NCBI GenBank assembly: GCA_025964685.1
Contig: JAOPYG010000452.1
Coordinates: 1 to 32,279 of the forward strand
Length of the DNA: 32,279 nt
Origin: Actinoallomurus sp.
Lineage (GTDB): Bacteria; Actinomycetota; Actinomycetes; Streptosporangiales; Streptosporangiaceae
Direction of reading: 5' to 3'
The translations under genes and the position numbers were made by a program. Positions 1 through 8,595 of this stretch are shown one piece after another (position 1 is the stretch's first letter; each line of letters starts with the position of its first letter). The notes under the pieces were generated by a model. That model saw only the letters and a program-made list of their open reading frames with translations. It ran no database searches and was not told the origin of the DNA.

Positions 1-1286
1 TTGATGCCGTCGTAGGAGTCCTTCCAGCCCTGGTTGATCAGGCCCCGGTCGGTCTTGCGCTGATACTCCACGAAGCCGTCGCCGTCCATGTCGCCGTACC
101 GTTCGATCCACTCGAGGGCACGGTCGGCGTGCCGCTGGAGTTTGGCGGCCTCCTTGTCGTGCAGGCCCCAGCGCCGCAGCTCGCCGAGCAGGACCACGAA
201 CAGCGGCGTGGCGTCCACGGACCCGTAGTACGCCGCACCGCGCGACCCCCCGCGCAGCACTCCGGCGTCCACGCCTCGCCGCAGCTCGTGCATGATCTTG
301 CCGGGCTCCTCCTCCGTCAGCGGATCGACCCGATCGCCCTGCAGGTCGGCAAGGGTCAACAGCGTGCCAAGTGCCAGCGAGCGGTCCAGCGGCAGCGCCA
401 TCCAGGAGGTGATCAGGGAGTCGCGCCCGAAAATCGTCATGAACCACGGCGCGCCGGCGGCCACCGAGGGCGGCCGGCGAGGGTGTCCCTCGTCGAAGAT
501 TCGCAGCGAGCCCAGATCGGCCCGGCTGCGATGAATCGTCCGTTCGAGTCCCGTGTGCTGGGTGATGATGACCGGGCTTTCGTTCTCCCACTCCTGCAGC
601 CGCCGCGCCGGATCGGCGTGCTCGATCGGACGGTGCATCGGAAAACGCGGGGGCAGGACCTCACCGTCGAAGACCGGCTGTGCCAGCAGCGTCGTACTCC
701 AGGTGCCGCGCTCCGGAACGGCCACCTGGAAGTAGAGCCCGTCCGGCCCGGCCGTCGCGCCATGAGCGCTGACGCGCACACCGCGCCGGTGGTCGCGCAT
801 CGTCATCGTGACCGTGATGCTGCTGTCGGCGATCTCGACCGTGCGTTCGCCACGCGGCTTGATACGCCCGGCCTTCACGTCGAAGAGGTCGGCGAGATCA
901 CCATCGGCCAGCAGCATGAGCGTCAGCCCGGCCGGCTCACGCGACAGGTTGTGCACGGTGAGGTCCTCGCGCATACCGACGCCGATATAGCGGGCCCGGG
1001 TGACGAGCAGGCTGCTTTCGGCCCGGCCCGGCCGCGGTGCGCCGCGGCCGACGAACGTCGCCGAGAACGGGTCGGCGGGCATCACCGCCAACGGTTCGAG
1101 CGGCGCGTCGTCGACACGCAGTTCCCACCGTGAGACCAGCCGGGTGTCGCGGTAGAAGACCCCGTCGGTGCCACCCCGCACCATGTCGCCGGACGACGTA
1201 CAGACACAGAACGCCGCGCCTTCGACCAGCGTCACCGTGCTCGAGCCGAGCGCGGCCGGTATTTCCTGGGCTGCCCAATCAGTCAT
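1..1286 (-). CDS. Glycogen debranching enzyme (amylo-alpha-1,6-glucosidase type), N-terminal part
   Basis: The first 428 residues are inside the window; the gene runs off the left edge. The start is the ATG at 1284-1286, preceded by a G-rich ribosome binding site. The protein opens with the N-terminal domain typical of bacterial amylo-alpha-1,6-glucosidases, including the GVFYRDTRLVSRWEL-like stretch near residues 42-56. It then enters the (alpha/alpha)6 barrel domain, where FGRDSLITSW and the later GDMDGDGFVEY and GWKDSYDG motifs are seen. Family members remove alpha-1,6 branches from glycogen or related glucans in the cytoplasm. The catalytic C-terminal half is missing, so exact specificity cannot be judged. 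An orphan CBM48 protein at 27325-27600 is the only other glucan-related gene in the window. Confidence 0.88.
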   Translation of the reverse strand, partial: MTDWAAQEIPAALGSSTVTLVEGAAFCVCTSSGDMVRGGTDGVFYRDTRLVSRWELRVDDAPLEPLAVMPADPFSATFVGRGAPRPGRAESSLLVTRARYIGVGMREDLTVHNLSREPAGLTLMLLADGDLADLFDVKAGRIKPRGERTVEIADSSITVTMTMRDHRRGVRVSAHGATAGPDGLYFQVAVPERGTWSTTLLAQPVFDGEVLPPRFPMHRPIEHADPARRLQEWENESPVIITQHTGLERTIHRSRADLGSLRIFDEGHPRRPPSVAAGAPWFMTIFGRDSLITSWMALPLDRSLALGTLLTLADLQGDRVDPLTEEEPGKIMHELRRGVDAGVLRGGSRGAAYYGSVDATPLFVVLLGELRRWGLHDKEAAKLQRHADRALEWIERYGDMDGDGFVEYQRKTDRGLINQGWKDSYDGI

Positions 1287-1515
1287 TTCGCCCCCCGGAA
1301 AGCGGTGCGCCCACACGCTCGCCTGGCACGTCCCGGGGTGATGACCCCGCATCCGGACCGGACCATGATCCACACGTAGGCGACCTGACCTCCAGAGTCG
1401 CACAGAACCGCGTTGCCGGCCGACCCGCCTCCCGAGACTGACGGGAGCGCCGGGATGCGCTTCAGTGCCGCGGTCGTGGGCCCCCGGCCGGGGCCGAAGT
1501 CGGTCCACGGCATCG

Positions 1516-1539
1516 GCGTACTTTCGTGACAGGGGGTAT
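1516..1539 (+). promoter_or_regulatory. Weak sigma-B-like promoter match
   Basis: GCGT, 14 bases, then GGGTAT fits the GNNT-N14-16-GGGTAY pattern known for Streptomyces general-stress sigma factors. The -10 part overlaps the ribosome binding site of the GTG at 1543. The match only makes sense if translation starts at the downstream GTG at 1582, which has its own G-rich leader. GNNT is a permissive pattern, so this may be chance. Confidence 0.22.
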
Positions 1540-1542
1540 GGG

Positions 1543-1935
1543 GTGAGCAGGACCAGAGATCCGTCGGGGCTGGGGGCACATGTGTTCGAGACCGAGAACA
1601 TTCGCGAGTGGCGCGGTCATGACGTGATCGACGTCGACGGGAACAAGATCGGCGAACTGGAGGCCGTCTACGTCGACACCGACACCGACCAGCCGTCCTT
1701 CGCCACCATCAGGATCGGCCTGCCGACCCGGCACAGGCTGGCGTTCGCGCCGTTGACCGGAGCGACGGTGGGGCCCGGTTACGTGCGGATCCAGCACGCC
1801 AAGAAGCAGGTGAAGGACGCTCCCACGATCGACACCGATGGAGAGCTGCCGGCCGGTGACGAAGAGGCGGTGTTCGCCCACTACGGCCTGCCGTACGAGG
1901 CCCCGGCGAACCGGCGCCGGCTGGCGCGGCGCTGA
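1543..1935 (+). CDS. PRC-barrel domain protein
   Basis: A 130-residue protein. The stretch from about residue 14 to 85 (ENIREWRGHDVIDVDGNKIG onward, then the VYVDTDTDQPSFATIRIG region) has the layout of a PRC-barrel beta domain. This fold occurs in the RimM C-terminus, photosynthetic reaction-centre subunit H and many small actinobacterial stress proteins. It ends in a basic tail, NRRRLARR. The chosen start is GTG at 1543 with AGGGGG at 1531-1536. GTG at 1582 is a credible shorter alternative and would begin right at the domain. It is followed after 42 bases by a small membrane protein in the same direction, probably one transcript. Partners are unknown; a general stress role is inferred only from family habit. 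Confidence 0.8.
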   Translation: MSRTRDPSGLGAHVFETENIREWRGHDVIDVDGNKIGELEAVYVDTDTDQPSFATIRIGLPTRHRLAFAPLTGATVGPGYVRIQHAKKQVKDAPTIDTDGELPAGDEEAVFAHYGLPYEAPANRRRLARR

Positions 1936-1977
1936 GCCGTCCCTCCCCCACAGCGCCGCCGACAAGGAGTATCCGTC

Positions 1978-2148
1978 ATGGCATTGTTCTTGTTCCTCAT
2001 CATCGTGGCGATCGCGCTGGGGATCACCGGAGTCGCGGTGAAGGGCCTCTTCTACCTGCTGATCATCGGCATAGTGATCTTCCTGGCCGACCTGGTCCTC
2101 GGCGGAGTCCGGATGGGCCGCCGGCGGGGTAGCCGCCCCGCCCGCTGA
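1978..2148 (+). CDS. Small hydrophobic membrane protein (56 aa)
   Basis: The frame starts at ATG 1978 after an AAGGAG ribosome binding site six bases upstream and ends at TGA 2146-2148. The protein is almost wholly hydrophobic: one segment covers residues 2-20, a short VKG turn follows, and a second covers about 24-42. It ends in a positively charged tail (RMGRRRGSRPAR), which by the positive-inside rule would lie in the cytoplasm. Codon use is strongly GC at third positions, as expected of a real gene. It sits 42 bases after the PRC-barrel gene and is likely cotranscribed. Small two-segment proteins like this commonly accompany actinobacterial stress genes, but no function can be assigned. 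Confidence 0.8.
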   Translation: MALFLFLIIVAIALGITGVAVKGLFYLLIIGIVIFLADLVLGGVRMGRRRGSRPAR

Positions 2149-2273
2149 CGGTTTCCGCCGGGCCGCGCTGGTCCGTACCCTCGGTAGCGGCGATGCCGGC
2201 GATGATCGCCGTCGTCGAACGTCGCAGGCGGCCGCCTTCCTGGCCTAGCGATTCACGGAACGTACGAACCGGC

Positions 2274-2369
2274 TCAGCCTTCGACGCCGGTGGCCGCGTG
2301 TGACTCGCCGACCGGTTTGGACTCGGGGGATCCCCGCTGGCGCAGGTAGATGCGCGCGTCGGTTTCCAC
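2274..2369 (-). CDS. Possible 31-residue small protein
   Basis: A GTG at 2367-2369 opens a 31-codon frame ending in TGA at 2274-2276. Third positions are mostly G or C, and the product is polar (starts METDARIYLRQRG if GTG is read as Met). An in-frame TAA lies seven codons upstream of the GTG, so the frame cannot begin much earlier. There is no good ribosome binding site. A sigma-B-like promoter lies 18 bases upstream of the start codon, which would leave a very short leader. I do not recognise the sequence. A longer frame from ATG 2377 in another phase overlaps it and looks less coding-like. Confidence 0.28.
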   Translation of the reverse strand: METDARIYLRQRGSPESKPVGESHAATGVEG

Positions 2370-2387
2370 TGCAACATGCCGCCGTAC

Positions 2388-2411
2388 TTACCCTTTGGTT
2401 AGGAAAGTAAC
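2388..2411 (-). promoter_or_regulatory. Sigma-B-like promoter pattern GTTA-N14-GGGTAA
   Basis: Read on the minus strand, GTTA (2411-2408), exactly 14 bases, then GGGTAA (2393-2388) sits close to the actinobacterial general-stress promoter consensus GTTT-N14-GGGTAT. It points toward the 31-residue ORF at 2274-2369. The local AT-richness stands out in this GC-rich DNA. Confidence 0.38.
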
Positions 2412-2526
2412 GTCGATCGGCCACTCACTCGGCCGTCCCCGGCGACGGGTCTGCGGGAAGCTGGTCGCCGCCCGCCGGCTTTGGCCTCCTTCCGCTCGGT
2501 CGTGAGACGCGGAGGAGAAACGGCGT

Positions 2527-3102
2527 TCAGTCCCGTCCGCGCCCGGTCACCGCGTCGCGGGCACGGTCGGCCGCCGCGACCGGTGGGCCGGCCGCCTTGA
2601 GGATGCCCGGTCTCGGCGGCGTGTGCGGGTGCGGCCGGGTGGGGGCGAGCTTCTTGCCCTGCTCCACCTTGGTGCCGAGCTCCTCCGCCTCCTCCGCGCT
2701 GAGCGTCTTCTCCAGCTCCGGCCAGACGATGTTCTCCTCGTACGCGATGTGCTCGCGGCCGTCGGTGATGAACGCACTGACGAGTTCTTCGAACTTCGGC
2801 TCGTCGGCCTTGACCCCGATGAGGTCGTTGAGCACGTACTTGGCCGCCTGCTCCTGCTCGATCGCATGGTCGGCGAGGCGGTCCCCGTCGGGCAGGCGGT
2901 CACGGACCGTCGGCCAGACGTACTCCTCCTCGACGGCCTCGTGCTTGGACTCCTCGATGATCAGATGCTCGACGAGCTTCTCGCGTACCGCGAGCAGGTC
3001 CGGGTTCGCACCGGACACCGCTGTCGGGCCGCTCTCGAGCTCGTCGAGTGCGCCTATGACCTCTACGTGGTCTTTGCGGAGTACGTCGAATACATTCGCC
3101 AT
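2527..3102 (-). CDS. Hemerythrin HHE-domain protein
   Basis: A 191-residue protein starting at ATG 3100-3102, which follows a GGGGGAGA ribosome binding site; a frame extension upstream to 3264 overlaps the ChaB-like gene and is not needed. Residues 1-150 form a four-helix hemerythrin-like domain. Candidate iron ligands are the His in KDHVEV near residue 11, the EHL and SKHEAVEEE helix near 49-62, ADHAIEQE, and EHIAYEE. The last 40 residues are a Pro/Arg-rich, likely disordered tail (PTRPHPHTPPRPG). Such proteins bind a di-iron centre and are linked to oxygen, nitric oxide or oxidative-stress handling; the exact role here is unknown. It lies downstream of the formate dehydrogenase operon and the ChaB-like gene on the same strand. 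Confidence 0.85.
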   Translation of the reverse strand: MANVFDVLRKDHVEVIGALDELESGPTAVSGANPDLLAVREKLVEHLIIEESKHEAVEEEYVWPTVRDRLPDGDRLADHAIEQEQAAKYVLNDLIGVKADEPKFEELVSAFITDGREHIAYEENIVWPELEKTLSAEEAEELGTKVEQGKKLAPTRPHPHTPPRPGILKAAGPPVAAADRARDAVTGRGRD

Positions 3103-3134
3103 GATCTCTCCCCCGTGTCCCTCTGAACGCGGGT

Positions 3135-3299
3135 CTACCGGCGGGCCTTGGCGGTCTCGCGCCGGTTCTCCCGCTTGATCGCTTCTACGAGCGCTTCGCC
3201 GTACTCCTGGACGGCCGCGTCGTGGGCCTTCGTCCAGGTCCGCTGAGCCTCCTCGGGAGACCACTCGAGCGTCGACGGCATCTCCTGCCTTCCGGGCAT
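3135..3299 (-). CDS. Short ChaB-like protein
   Basis: A 54-residue protein starting at ATG 3297-3299 behind a GAGGAGGAG purine run six bases away. The segment MPSTLEWSPEEAQRTWTKAH followed by DAAVQEYGE matches the first half of actinobacterial ChaB-family proteins as I know them. The usual second half, with its conserved Ala-rich helix and KH-Y motif, is replaced by a short charged helix ending RRETAKARR. It may be a truncated or divergent member. An in-frame ATG at 3354-3356 could add 19 residues but has no obvious ribosome binding site. It lies 32 bases upstream of the hemerythrin-domain gene and may be cotranscribed with it. ChaB was named from a cation-transport locus, but its function is not firmly known. 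Confidence 0.6.
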   Translation of the reverse strand: MPGRQEMPSTLEWSPEEAQRTWTKAHDAAVQEYGEALVEAIKRENRRETAKARR

Positions 3300-3373
3300 G
3301 GGCGCCTCCTCCTCGGGATCGCTTTCCCCTGCGTCATGGCCCTCTCTATCCGCCATATCCGCGCGATCCAGAC

Positions 3374-4363
3374 TCAAACACGCCCGATGCCCGAGCCATC
3401 CCTCGCGTTGAGGCGTTCGCGCTGTGGTCCCACGGTGTACTTCGGGTCCTCGGCGGAGGCGACGCCTGCCTTGAAGATGCCGAAGCGCATGAAAGCCGAA
3501 GCGCTCACCAGAGCGCCACCCGACACCGCGCAGACCAGCCTGTTCCTCCGCCCGAGGACGGCCCCGGCGAGCCCGGCCACGGTCAGCGCCTCCGACGCGC
3601 GCACGAGCCACCCGGCCGTGCCGGTGCGGTACGGCTCCGCCACCATGCCGAGGCGGTGCTCCATCAGGCGGTAGGCCGCCAGCTCCACGATGCCGCCCAT
3701 GAGGGCCATCCGTCGGGCCGGGGTGTTCTCCCAGACCGGTGCCGCCAGCAGGCCGAGACCGCCCGCCGCGCTCGCGCCGGACCCGGCGAACACATACGGC
3801 ATCTCCCGGTGACCGCCGTGCCAGGCCGGTACGGCGGTGTCGCTGATCAGGGCGGCCGTGTAGGTGGTGATGGTGGGGCCGATCAGGCCCGCGCCCACGG
3901 TGGCCAGCGTGCCCAGCCGCGGCAGGCGGCCGGTGACGGCCGACACGGCCGCCAGCCCGGCGGCCGGGCCGTATCCCGAGAGCAGCCATGAGCCGACGCT
4001 CATCGGGGAGGTGGGCTTGAAGACCCGCAGCATGTTCACGAAGCGTTCCGGCCGGCCCAGGTCGTGGACGAGCAGGACGGCTGCCACCACCACGCCACCC
4101 GCCGCAGTGATCTTCCCGGCGCGCGCGAGCGTCGGGCGGTCCGTGAAATGCGCGCCGGCGGCCAGCACCGACGAGCTGCCGGCCAGCCCGCCCACGAACA
4201 GGTAACCGGCGATGTCCAAGGTCCGCCATACCGGGCGCTTGACGACAGGTCTCCCGTAGTAGGAGGTGAACTGCGCATCCGGCACCACGGGCTGCTCACC
4301 CCGGCCTCGTCGGCGTCGGCGGCCGGCCGCGACCCCCGTGAGGGCGTCGCGTGGACGCCCCAT
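3374..4363 (-). CDS. nrfD: NrfD-type membrane subunit of formate dehydrogenase
   Basis: A 329-residue polytopic membrane protein of the NrfD/polysulfide reductase membrane-subunit family. After a charged N-terminus (basic run near residues 13-22) come about eight hydrophobic segments. Conserved features include the SYYGRPVVK segment, VHDLGRPERF in the second loop, and LRVFKPTSPMSVGSW. In this family the subunit anchors an iron-sulfur subunit to the membrane and passes electrons to or from the quinone pool. Its ATG at 4361-4363 shares one base with the TGA of the iron-sulfur subunit (TGATG), indicating translational coupling. The C-terminus ends KYTVGPQRERLNARDGSG and is hydrophilic. No heme-binding FdnI-type gamma subunit is present, so this is the NrfD version of a respiratory formate dehydrogenase. 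Confidence 0.88.
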   Translation of the reverse strand: MGRPRDALTGVAAGRRRRRGRGEQPVVPDAQFTSYYGRPVVKRPVWRTLDIAGYLFVGGLAGSSSVLAAGAHFTDRPTLARAGKITAAGGVVVAAVLLVHDLGRPERFVNMLRVFKPTSPMSVGSWLLSGYGPAAGLAAVSAVTGRLPRLGTLATVGAGLIGPTITTYTAALISDTAVPAWHGGHREMPYVFAGSGASAAGGLGLLAAPVWENTPARRMALMGGIVELAAYRLMEHRLGMVAEPYRTGTAGWLVRASEALTVAGLAGAVLGRRNRLVCAVSGGALVSASAFMRFGIFKAGVASAEDPKYTVGPQRERLNARDGSGIGRV

Positions 4364-5241
4364 CAGCTGCTCCTCAGGCAGGCGATGACCCCCGCGCCGA
4401 CGAGTCCGGCCGCGGCCAGCGCGGCATGGCGCCACATCGCCGGAAGGTCGCGGGTGGTCGCGACGGGGTCCGGTGGCAGCCCGTACACCTCCGGCTCGTC
4501 GAGCAGCAGGAAGAACGCTCCGGTGCCGCCGACGCCGTCGTTCGGGTCGTCGCCGTACAGGCGGGCGTCGGTCACGCCGGCGGCGTGCATGGTGTCGAGC
4601 CGCTCGCTCGCGCGTTCGCGGAGTTCGTCGAGCGGGCCGTACTGGATCGACTCGGTGGGGCACGCCTTGGCGCAGGCCGGCTGCAGGCCGTCACCGATCC
4701 GGTCGTAGCACATGGTGCACTTCCAGGCCCGGCCGTCCTCCTTGCGCTGGTCGATGACGCCGTACGGGCAGGCGGGGATGCAGTAGCCGCAGCCGTTGCA
4801 GACGTCCGCCTGGACGACGACCGTGTCGAACTCGGTGCGGAACAGCGCCCCGGTCGGGCAGACGTCGAGGCAGGCGGCGTGCGTGCAGTGCTTGCACACG
4901 TCACTGGCCATCAGCCAGCGCAGGTCGCCCGGTTCCCCCGGGGTCATGGGCGTCATGGGCGCCTCGGCGGGCGGCGTCGCCAGGTCCGGTACGGGCCCGG
5001 TGTGCCGTACGCCCGGTTCCTGGAAGGCGAGCGGTTTGCGCTGTTCGATGAACGCGACGTGCCGCCATGTGTTGGCATCGAGCTTCTCGGTGTTGTCGAG
5101 GGACATCCCGGTGAGATTGAGACCGTCCTCGGGGATGGCGTTCCACTCCTTGCAGGCCACCTCGCACGCCTTGCATCCGATGCAGACCGACGTGTCGGTG
5201 AAGAAGCCCATCCGGGGAGGCCCGGGAGACACCTGAGACAT
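4363..5241 (-). CDS. fdoH: Formate dehydrogenase iron-sulfur (beta) subunit
   Basis: A 292-residue ferredoxin-like electron transfer subunit. The first cluster motif is C20-x2-C23-x2-C26-x3-C30; further Cys groups occur in VCKHCTHAACLDVCP, VCNGCGYCIPACPYG and KCTMCYDRIGDGLQPACAKACP, enough for four [4Fe-4S] clusters. A hydrophobic segment near the C-terminus (AALAAAGLVGAGVIAC) may anchor it. I chose ATG 5239-5241 because GGAG lies eight bases upstream. A GTG at 5247 in the same frame overlaps the alpha-subunit stop as GTGA but is too close to that site. It carries electrons from the molybdenum/tungsten alpha subunit to the NrfD subunit, whose start codon overlaps its stop. Confidence 0.92.
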   Translation of the reverse strand: MSQVSPGPPRMGFFTDTSVCIGCKACEVACKEWNAIPEDGLNLTGMSLDNTEKLDANTWRHVAFIEQRKPLAFQEPGVRHTGPVPDLATPPAEAPMTPMTPGEPGDLRWLMASDVCKHCTHAACLDVCPTGALFRTEFDTVVVQADVCNGCGYCIPACPYGVIDQRKEDGRAWKCTMCYDRIGDGLQPACAKACPTESIQYGPLDELRERASERLDTMHAAGVTDARLYGDDPNDGVGGTGAFFLLLDEPEVYGLPPDPVATTRDLPAMWRHAALAAAGLVGAGVIACLRSS

Positions 5242-5243
5242 GG

Positions 5244-8200
5244 TCACATCTCCATTCCGGTCTCATCGGTGATGCCGGCCCGCCGCCGGTAGTCACGGAC
5301 GAACTCCAGGAGCGCGGGTCCGCGCGGACGGCGACCCGGCCGGATGTCGCAGGCCATCGCCTTGCTCTCCTGGATGTGGGTGTTCGGATCGAGCACGACG
5401 GGCGCCAGCTCGTTGGCCGCGTCGCCGGTGGAGTAGCCGTTCGGCCCCCAGTGATAGGGCAGTCCGATCTGGTGCAGCGTGCGGCCCTGGACCGTGAGTG
5501 GCGTCATGCGCTCGGTCACCAGCACGCGTGCCTCGACCGCCGTGCGCGCGCTCACGATGGTGGCCCAGCCCAGGTGTTCCAGCCCGCGCTCGGCCGCGAG
5601 CTCCGGTGAGACCTCACAGAAGAACTCCGGCATCAGCTCTGCCAGGTACGGCACCCAGCGCGACATGCCGCCGGCGGTGTGGTGCTCGGTGAGCCGGTAG
5701 GTCGTGGTGACGTACGGGAAGACCGGCGATCCGGGCGGCTGGTACCGGTTGACCGGGTGCTTGACGACCTGGCGTATGGGGTTGCTCTGCTGGGAGTAGA
5801 GCGGGTTGGTGAACGGCGACTCGTGCGGCTCGTAGTGCGCCGGCAGCGGACCGTCGACGACGCCGGCCGGGGCGTACAGCCAGGCCTTGCCGTCCGCCTG
5901 CATGACGAAGGCGTCGGTGCCCCTCAGCGCGTCCGGGCCCCTCGCGCCTTCGGCCGGGCGGAAGTCCGGTGGCTTGTCCGGCTGGAAGTCCGGGACGTCG
6001 GGCCCGGACCACCGGCGGTGTTCCGGGTCCCACCAGAGCAGCGCCTTGCGCTCGCTCCACGGGCGGCCGTCGGGATCGGCGGAGGCGCGGTTGTACAGAA
6101 TGCGGCGGTTGGCCGGCCAGGCCCAGCCCCATTCCTTGGCCACCCAGTCCTGCTCGGTGTGGGGCTTGCGCCGGTCGGCCTGGTTGACGCCGTCGGCGTA
6201 CACGCCGCAGTAGATCCAGCACCCGCAGGTCGTCGAGCCGTCGCCCTTCAGCTCCGTGTAGGCCGAGAGCGGTGCGCCGCGGGCATCGTGGCCGTTGATC
6301 TCGACCAGCACCGCCTCGGCGTCCGGCTCCAGGATGTCGCCGTGGACCGGGTAGTCCCAGGTCAGATCGAGGATCGGGCGGTCCATGTCATCGGTGGAGC
6401 CGGCCAGTTTCTCCCGGATCCGGCGGCCCAGGTGGTAGGTGAACCACAGGTCGCTGCGCGCCTCACCCTGGGGCCGCACGGCCTCCCGATGCCACTGCAG
6501 CAGCCGCTGGGTGTTGGTGAAGCTGCCCGACTTCTCGGTGTGCGAGGCGGCCGGCAGGAAGAACACCTCGGTGCCGTTCTCCTCGGTGCGCAGCTCCCTC
6601 GTTTCGATCTCCGGGCCGTCCTTCCACCAGGTCGCGCTTTCGATCAGCGCGAAGTCACGGACCACCAGCCAGTCCAGCGCCGCCATGCCGAGCCGTTGCA
6701 TCTTCGCGTTGGTCGAGCCGACGGCCGGGTTCTCCCCCATGAGGAAGTAGCCCTTGCACGTGCCCTCCATCTGGGCGAGGACGGTCTCGTTCGTGCTGTG
6801 GTCGCCCGTCAGCCGGGGAAGGTAGTCGAACGCGTAGTCGTTGTCCGCCGTCGCGGACTCACCCCACCAGGCTTTCAGCAGGCTGACCAGGTAGGACCGC
6901 ATGTTCCCCCAGTACCCCTTGACCGTGCCCTCGGCCTCGATGAAGCTTTCCAGGGTCTGGTCCGCGTGGGCGTGCGGCATCGGGATGTAGCCGGGCAGCA
7001 GGTTGAACAGCGTGGGGATGTCCGTCGAGCCCTGGATGCTCGCGTGGCCGCGCAGGGCGAGGATGCCGCCTCCCGGGCGGCCGATGTTGCCGAGCAGCGA
7101 CTGCAGGATGGACGCGGTGCGGATGTACTGCACGCCGACCGTGTGCTGGGTCCAGCCGACCGCGTACGCGAACGCCGTCGTGCGCTCCCGGCCGGAGTTA
7201 GCGGTGACCAGCTCGCACACCTGCCGGAAGGTGTCCGGGGGCACGCCGCAGACCTGTTCGACCATGTCCGGTGTGTAGCGGGCGAAGTGGCGCTTGAGGA
7301 TCTGGTAGACACACCGCGGATGCCTCAGGGTCTCATCGGTGTGGATATCACCCGACACGCCCGCGCCGCCCGAGCCGTGCGCCTCCACACGCGCGGCCTC
7401 CCGGATCGTGGCGCCCGCCTGGGTGCGTTCCTCGAACTCCTCGTCGCCCTCCCCCGCGACGGACGGAACGTCCGCGCCCTCGTACTGCCAGGTCGCCGGG
7501 TCGTACGTGCGGTGCTCGGTGTCCAGCCCGGAGAAGACGCCGTCGAGGTCCTCGGTGTCGCGGAAGTCCTCTCTCACGATGGCCGCGGCGTTGGTGTACG
7601 CGAGCACGTACTCCCGGAAGTCCGCCTCGTTCTGCAGGACGTGATTGACCAGCCCGCCGAGGAACGCGATGTCGGACCCGGCACGGAGCGAGACGTGCAC
7701 ATCCGCCAGGGCGCTGGTCCGGGTGAACCGCGGGTCGACATGGATGAGCGTGGCGCCACGCGCCTTGGCCTCCATCACCCACTGGAACCCGACCGGATGG
7801 CACTCGGCCATGTTGGAGCCCTGGATGACGATGCAGTCGGCGTTCGCCAGGTCCTGCTGGAAGTTCGTGGCACCGCCACGCCCGAAACTGGCCCCCAGAC
7901 CGGGGACGGTGGAGGAGTGTCAAATACGGGCCTGGTTCTCGATCTGGATCGCCCCGAGCGCGGTGAACAACTTCTTGATGAGGTAGTTCTCCTCGTTGTC
8001 CAGCGTCGCCCCGCCCAGGCTCGCGATGCCCATCGTGCGCCGGACCCGTACCCCGTTCTCCTCCCACTGCCAGCCCTGCCGCCGGGTCTCGATGACCCGG
8101 TCGGCGATCATGTCCATCGCCTCGTCCAGACCGAGCCTCTCCCACTCGGTGCCGTACGGCCTGCGGTACAGCACCTCGTACCAGCGGCCGGGTCCGGTGG

Positions 8201-8486
8201 TCAGCTGCAGGCTCGCCGAACCCTTCGGGCACAGCCGGCCCCGGGAGATCGGTGAGTCCGGATCCCCGTCGATGTGGATGACCCGCCCGTCCTTGACGAA
8301 GACGTCCTGTCCGCAGCCGACGGCACAGTAGGGACAGATCGATTTGACGACCTCGTCGGCGGTGCTGACACGGGCTCTCAGCTCAGCGGTGTGCCGGCTC
8401 TTGGCAGCCTCTCCACGCCCAGAGGGGTCTTCACCCCTGAGCTGGCGGAACACGGGCCACGCCTTCAGCCATCTTCGAACCGCCAC
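5244..8486 (-). CDS. fdoG: Formate dehydrogenase alpha subunit, selenocysteine-containing
   Basis: This is one 1080-residue gene read through an in-frame TGA at 7920-7922, decoded as selenocysteine at residue 189. The frame before the TGA ends QIENQARI and the frame after begins HSSTVPGLGASFGRGGATN, which matches the NQAR-(Sec)-H active-site region of FdnG/FdoG enzymes. The N-terminal [4Fe-4S] site is C51-x2-C54-x3-C58-x27-C86, followed by the conserved Lys of CPKG. Molybdopterin-domain motifs such as GSNMAECHPVGF follow. It oxidises formate to CO2 at a Mo- or W-bis-pterin centre and passes electrons to FdoH. The start is GTG 8484-8486 with GGAGGG six bases upstream; an upstream ATG at 8564 would add 26 unconserved residues. 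No Tat signal is evident, so the active site probably faces the cytoplasm. Confidence 0.93.
7891..7922 (-). promoter_or_regulatory. SECIS element just after the selenocysteine codon
   Basis: On the minus strand the TGA (7922-7920) is followed by 18 bases and then the pentaloop GGTCT (7901-7897). The loop is closed by CCCC/GGGG, and a GT/GC step extends the stem to six pairs (7907-7902 with 7896-7891). Escherichia coli fdhF, as I remember its sequence, also has 18 bases between UGA and a GGUCU loop bound by SelB. The match in loop and spacing is the strongest evidence that the TGA is recoded. Confidence 0.85.
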
Positions 8487-8595
8487 CGGCCTCCCTCCGC
8501 CTGCCGACGCTTCCCTATCAGCGGCGTTACCCGGGCCGGTCCGGTCCATGCGGCCGGACCACAAGAGCGGCGCATGTTTTGCCTGGTCACGCCCT

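Larger units (their letters stand above)
2149..2526. other. 378-base gap with at most one tiny gene
   Basis: This stretch lies between the convergent small membrane protein gene and the hemerythrin-domain gene. Apart from the possible 31-residue ORF at 2274-2369 and the promoter-like pattern at 2388-2411, I see no convincing coding frame. There is no clear hairpin terminator with a T-run for either flanking gene. Confidence 0.5.

Noticed and set aside
129..1133. A 334-codon plus-strand frame at the left edge
   Set aside because: It is antisense to the glycogen debranching enzyme, which has clear family motifs.
2388..2411. IdeR/DmdR iron box (TTTGGTTAGG half-site)
   Set aside because: Only the left half resembles the iron box; the right half does not match. 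The sigma-B-like promoter pattern explains the bases better.
7920..7922. TGA as a nonsense mutation or frameshift in the formate dehydrogenase gene
   Set aside because: The frame is identical on both sides, the position is the active-site residue, and a correctly spaced GGTCT hairpin follows.
5679..8255. An 858-codon open frame on the plus strand
   Set aside because: It is antisense to the formate dehydrogenase gene and arises from GC-rich codon structure. The minus strand carries all known motifs.
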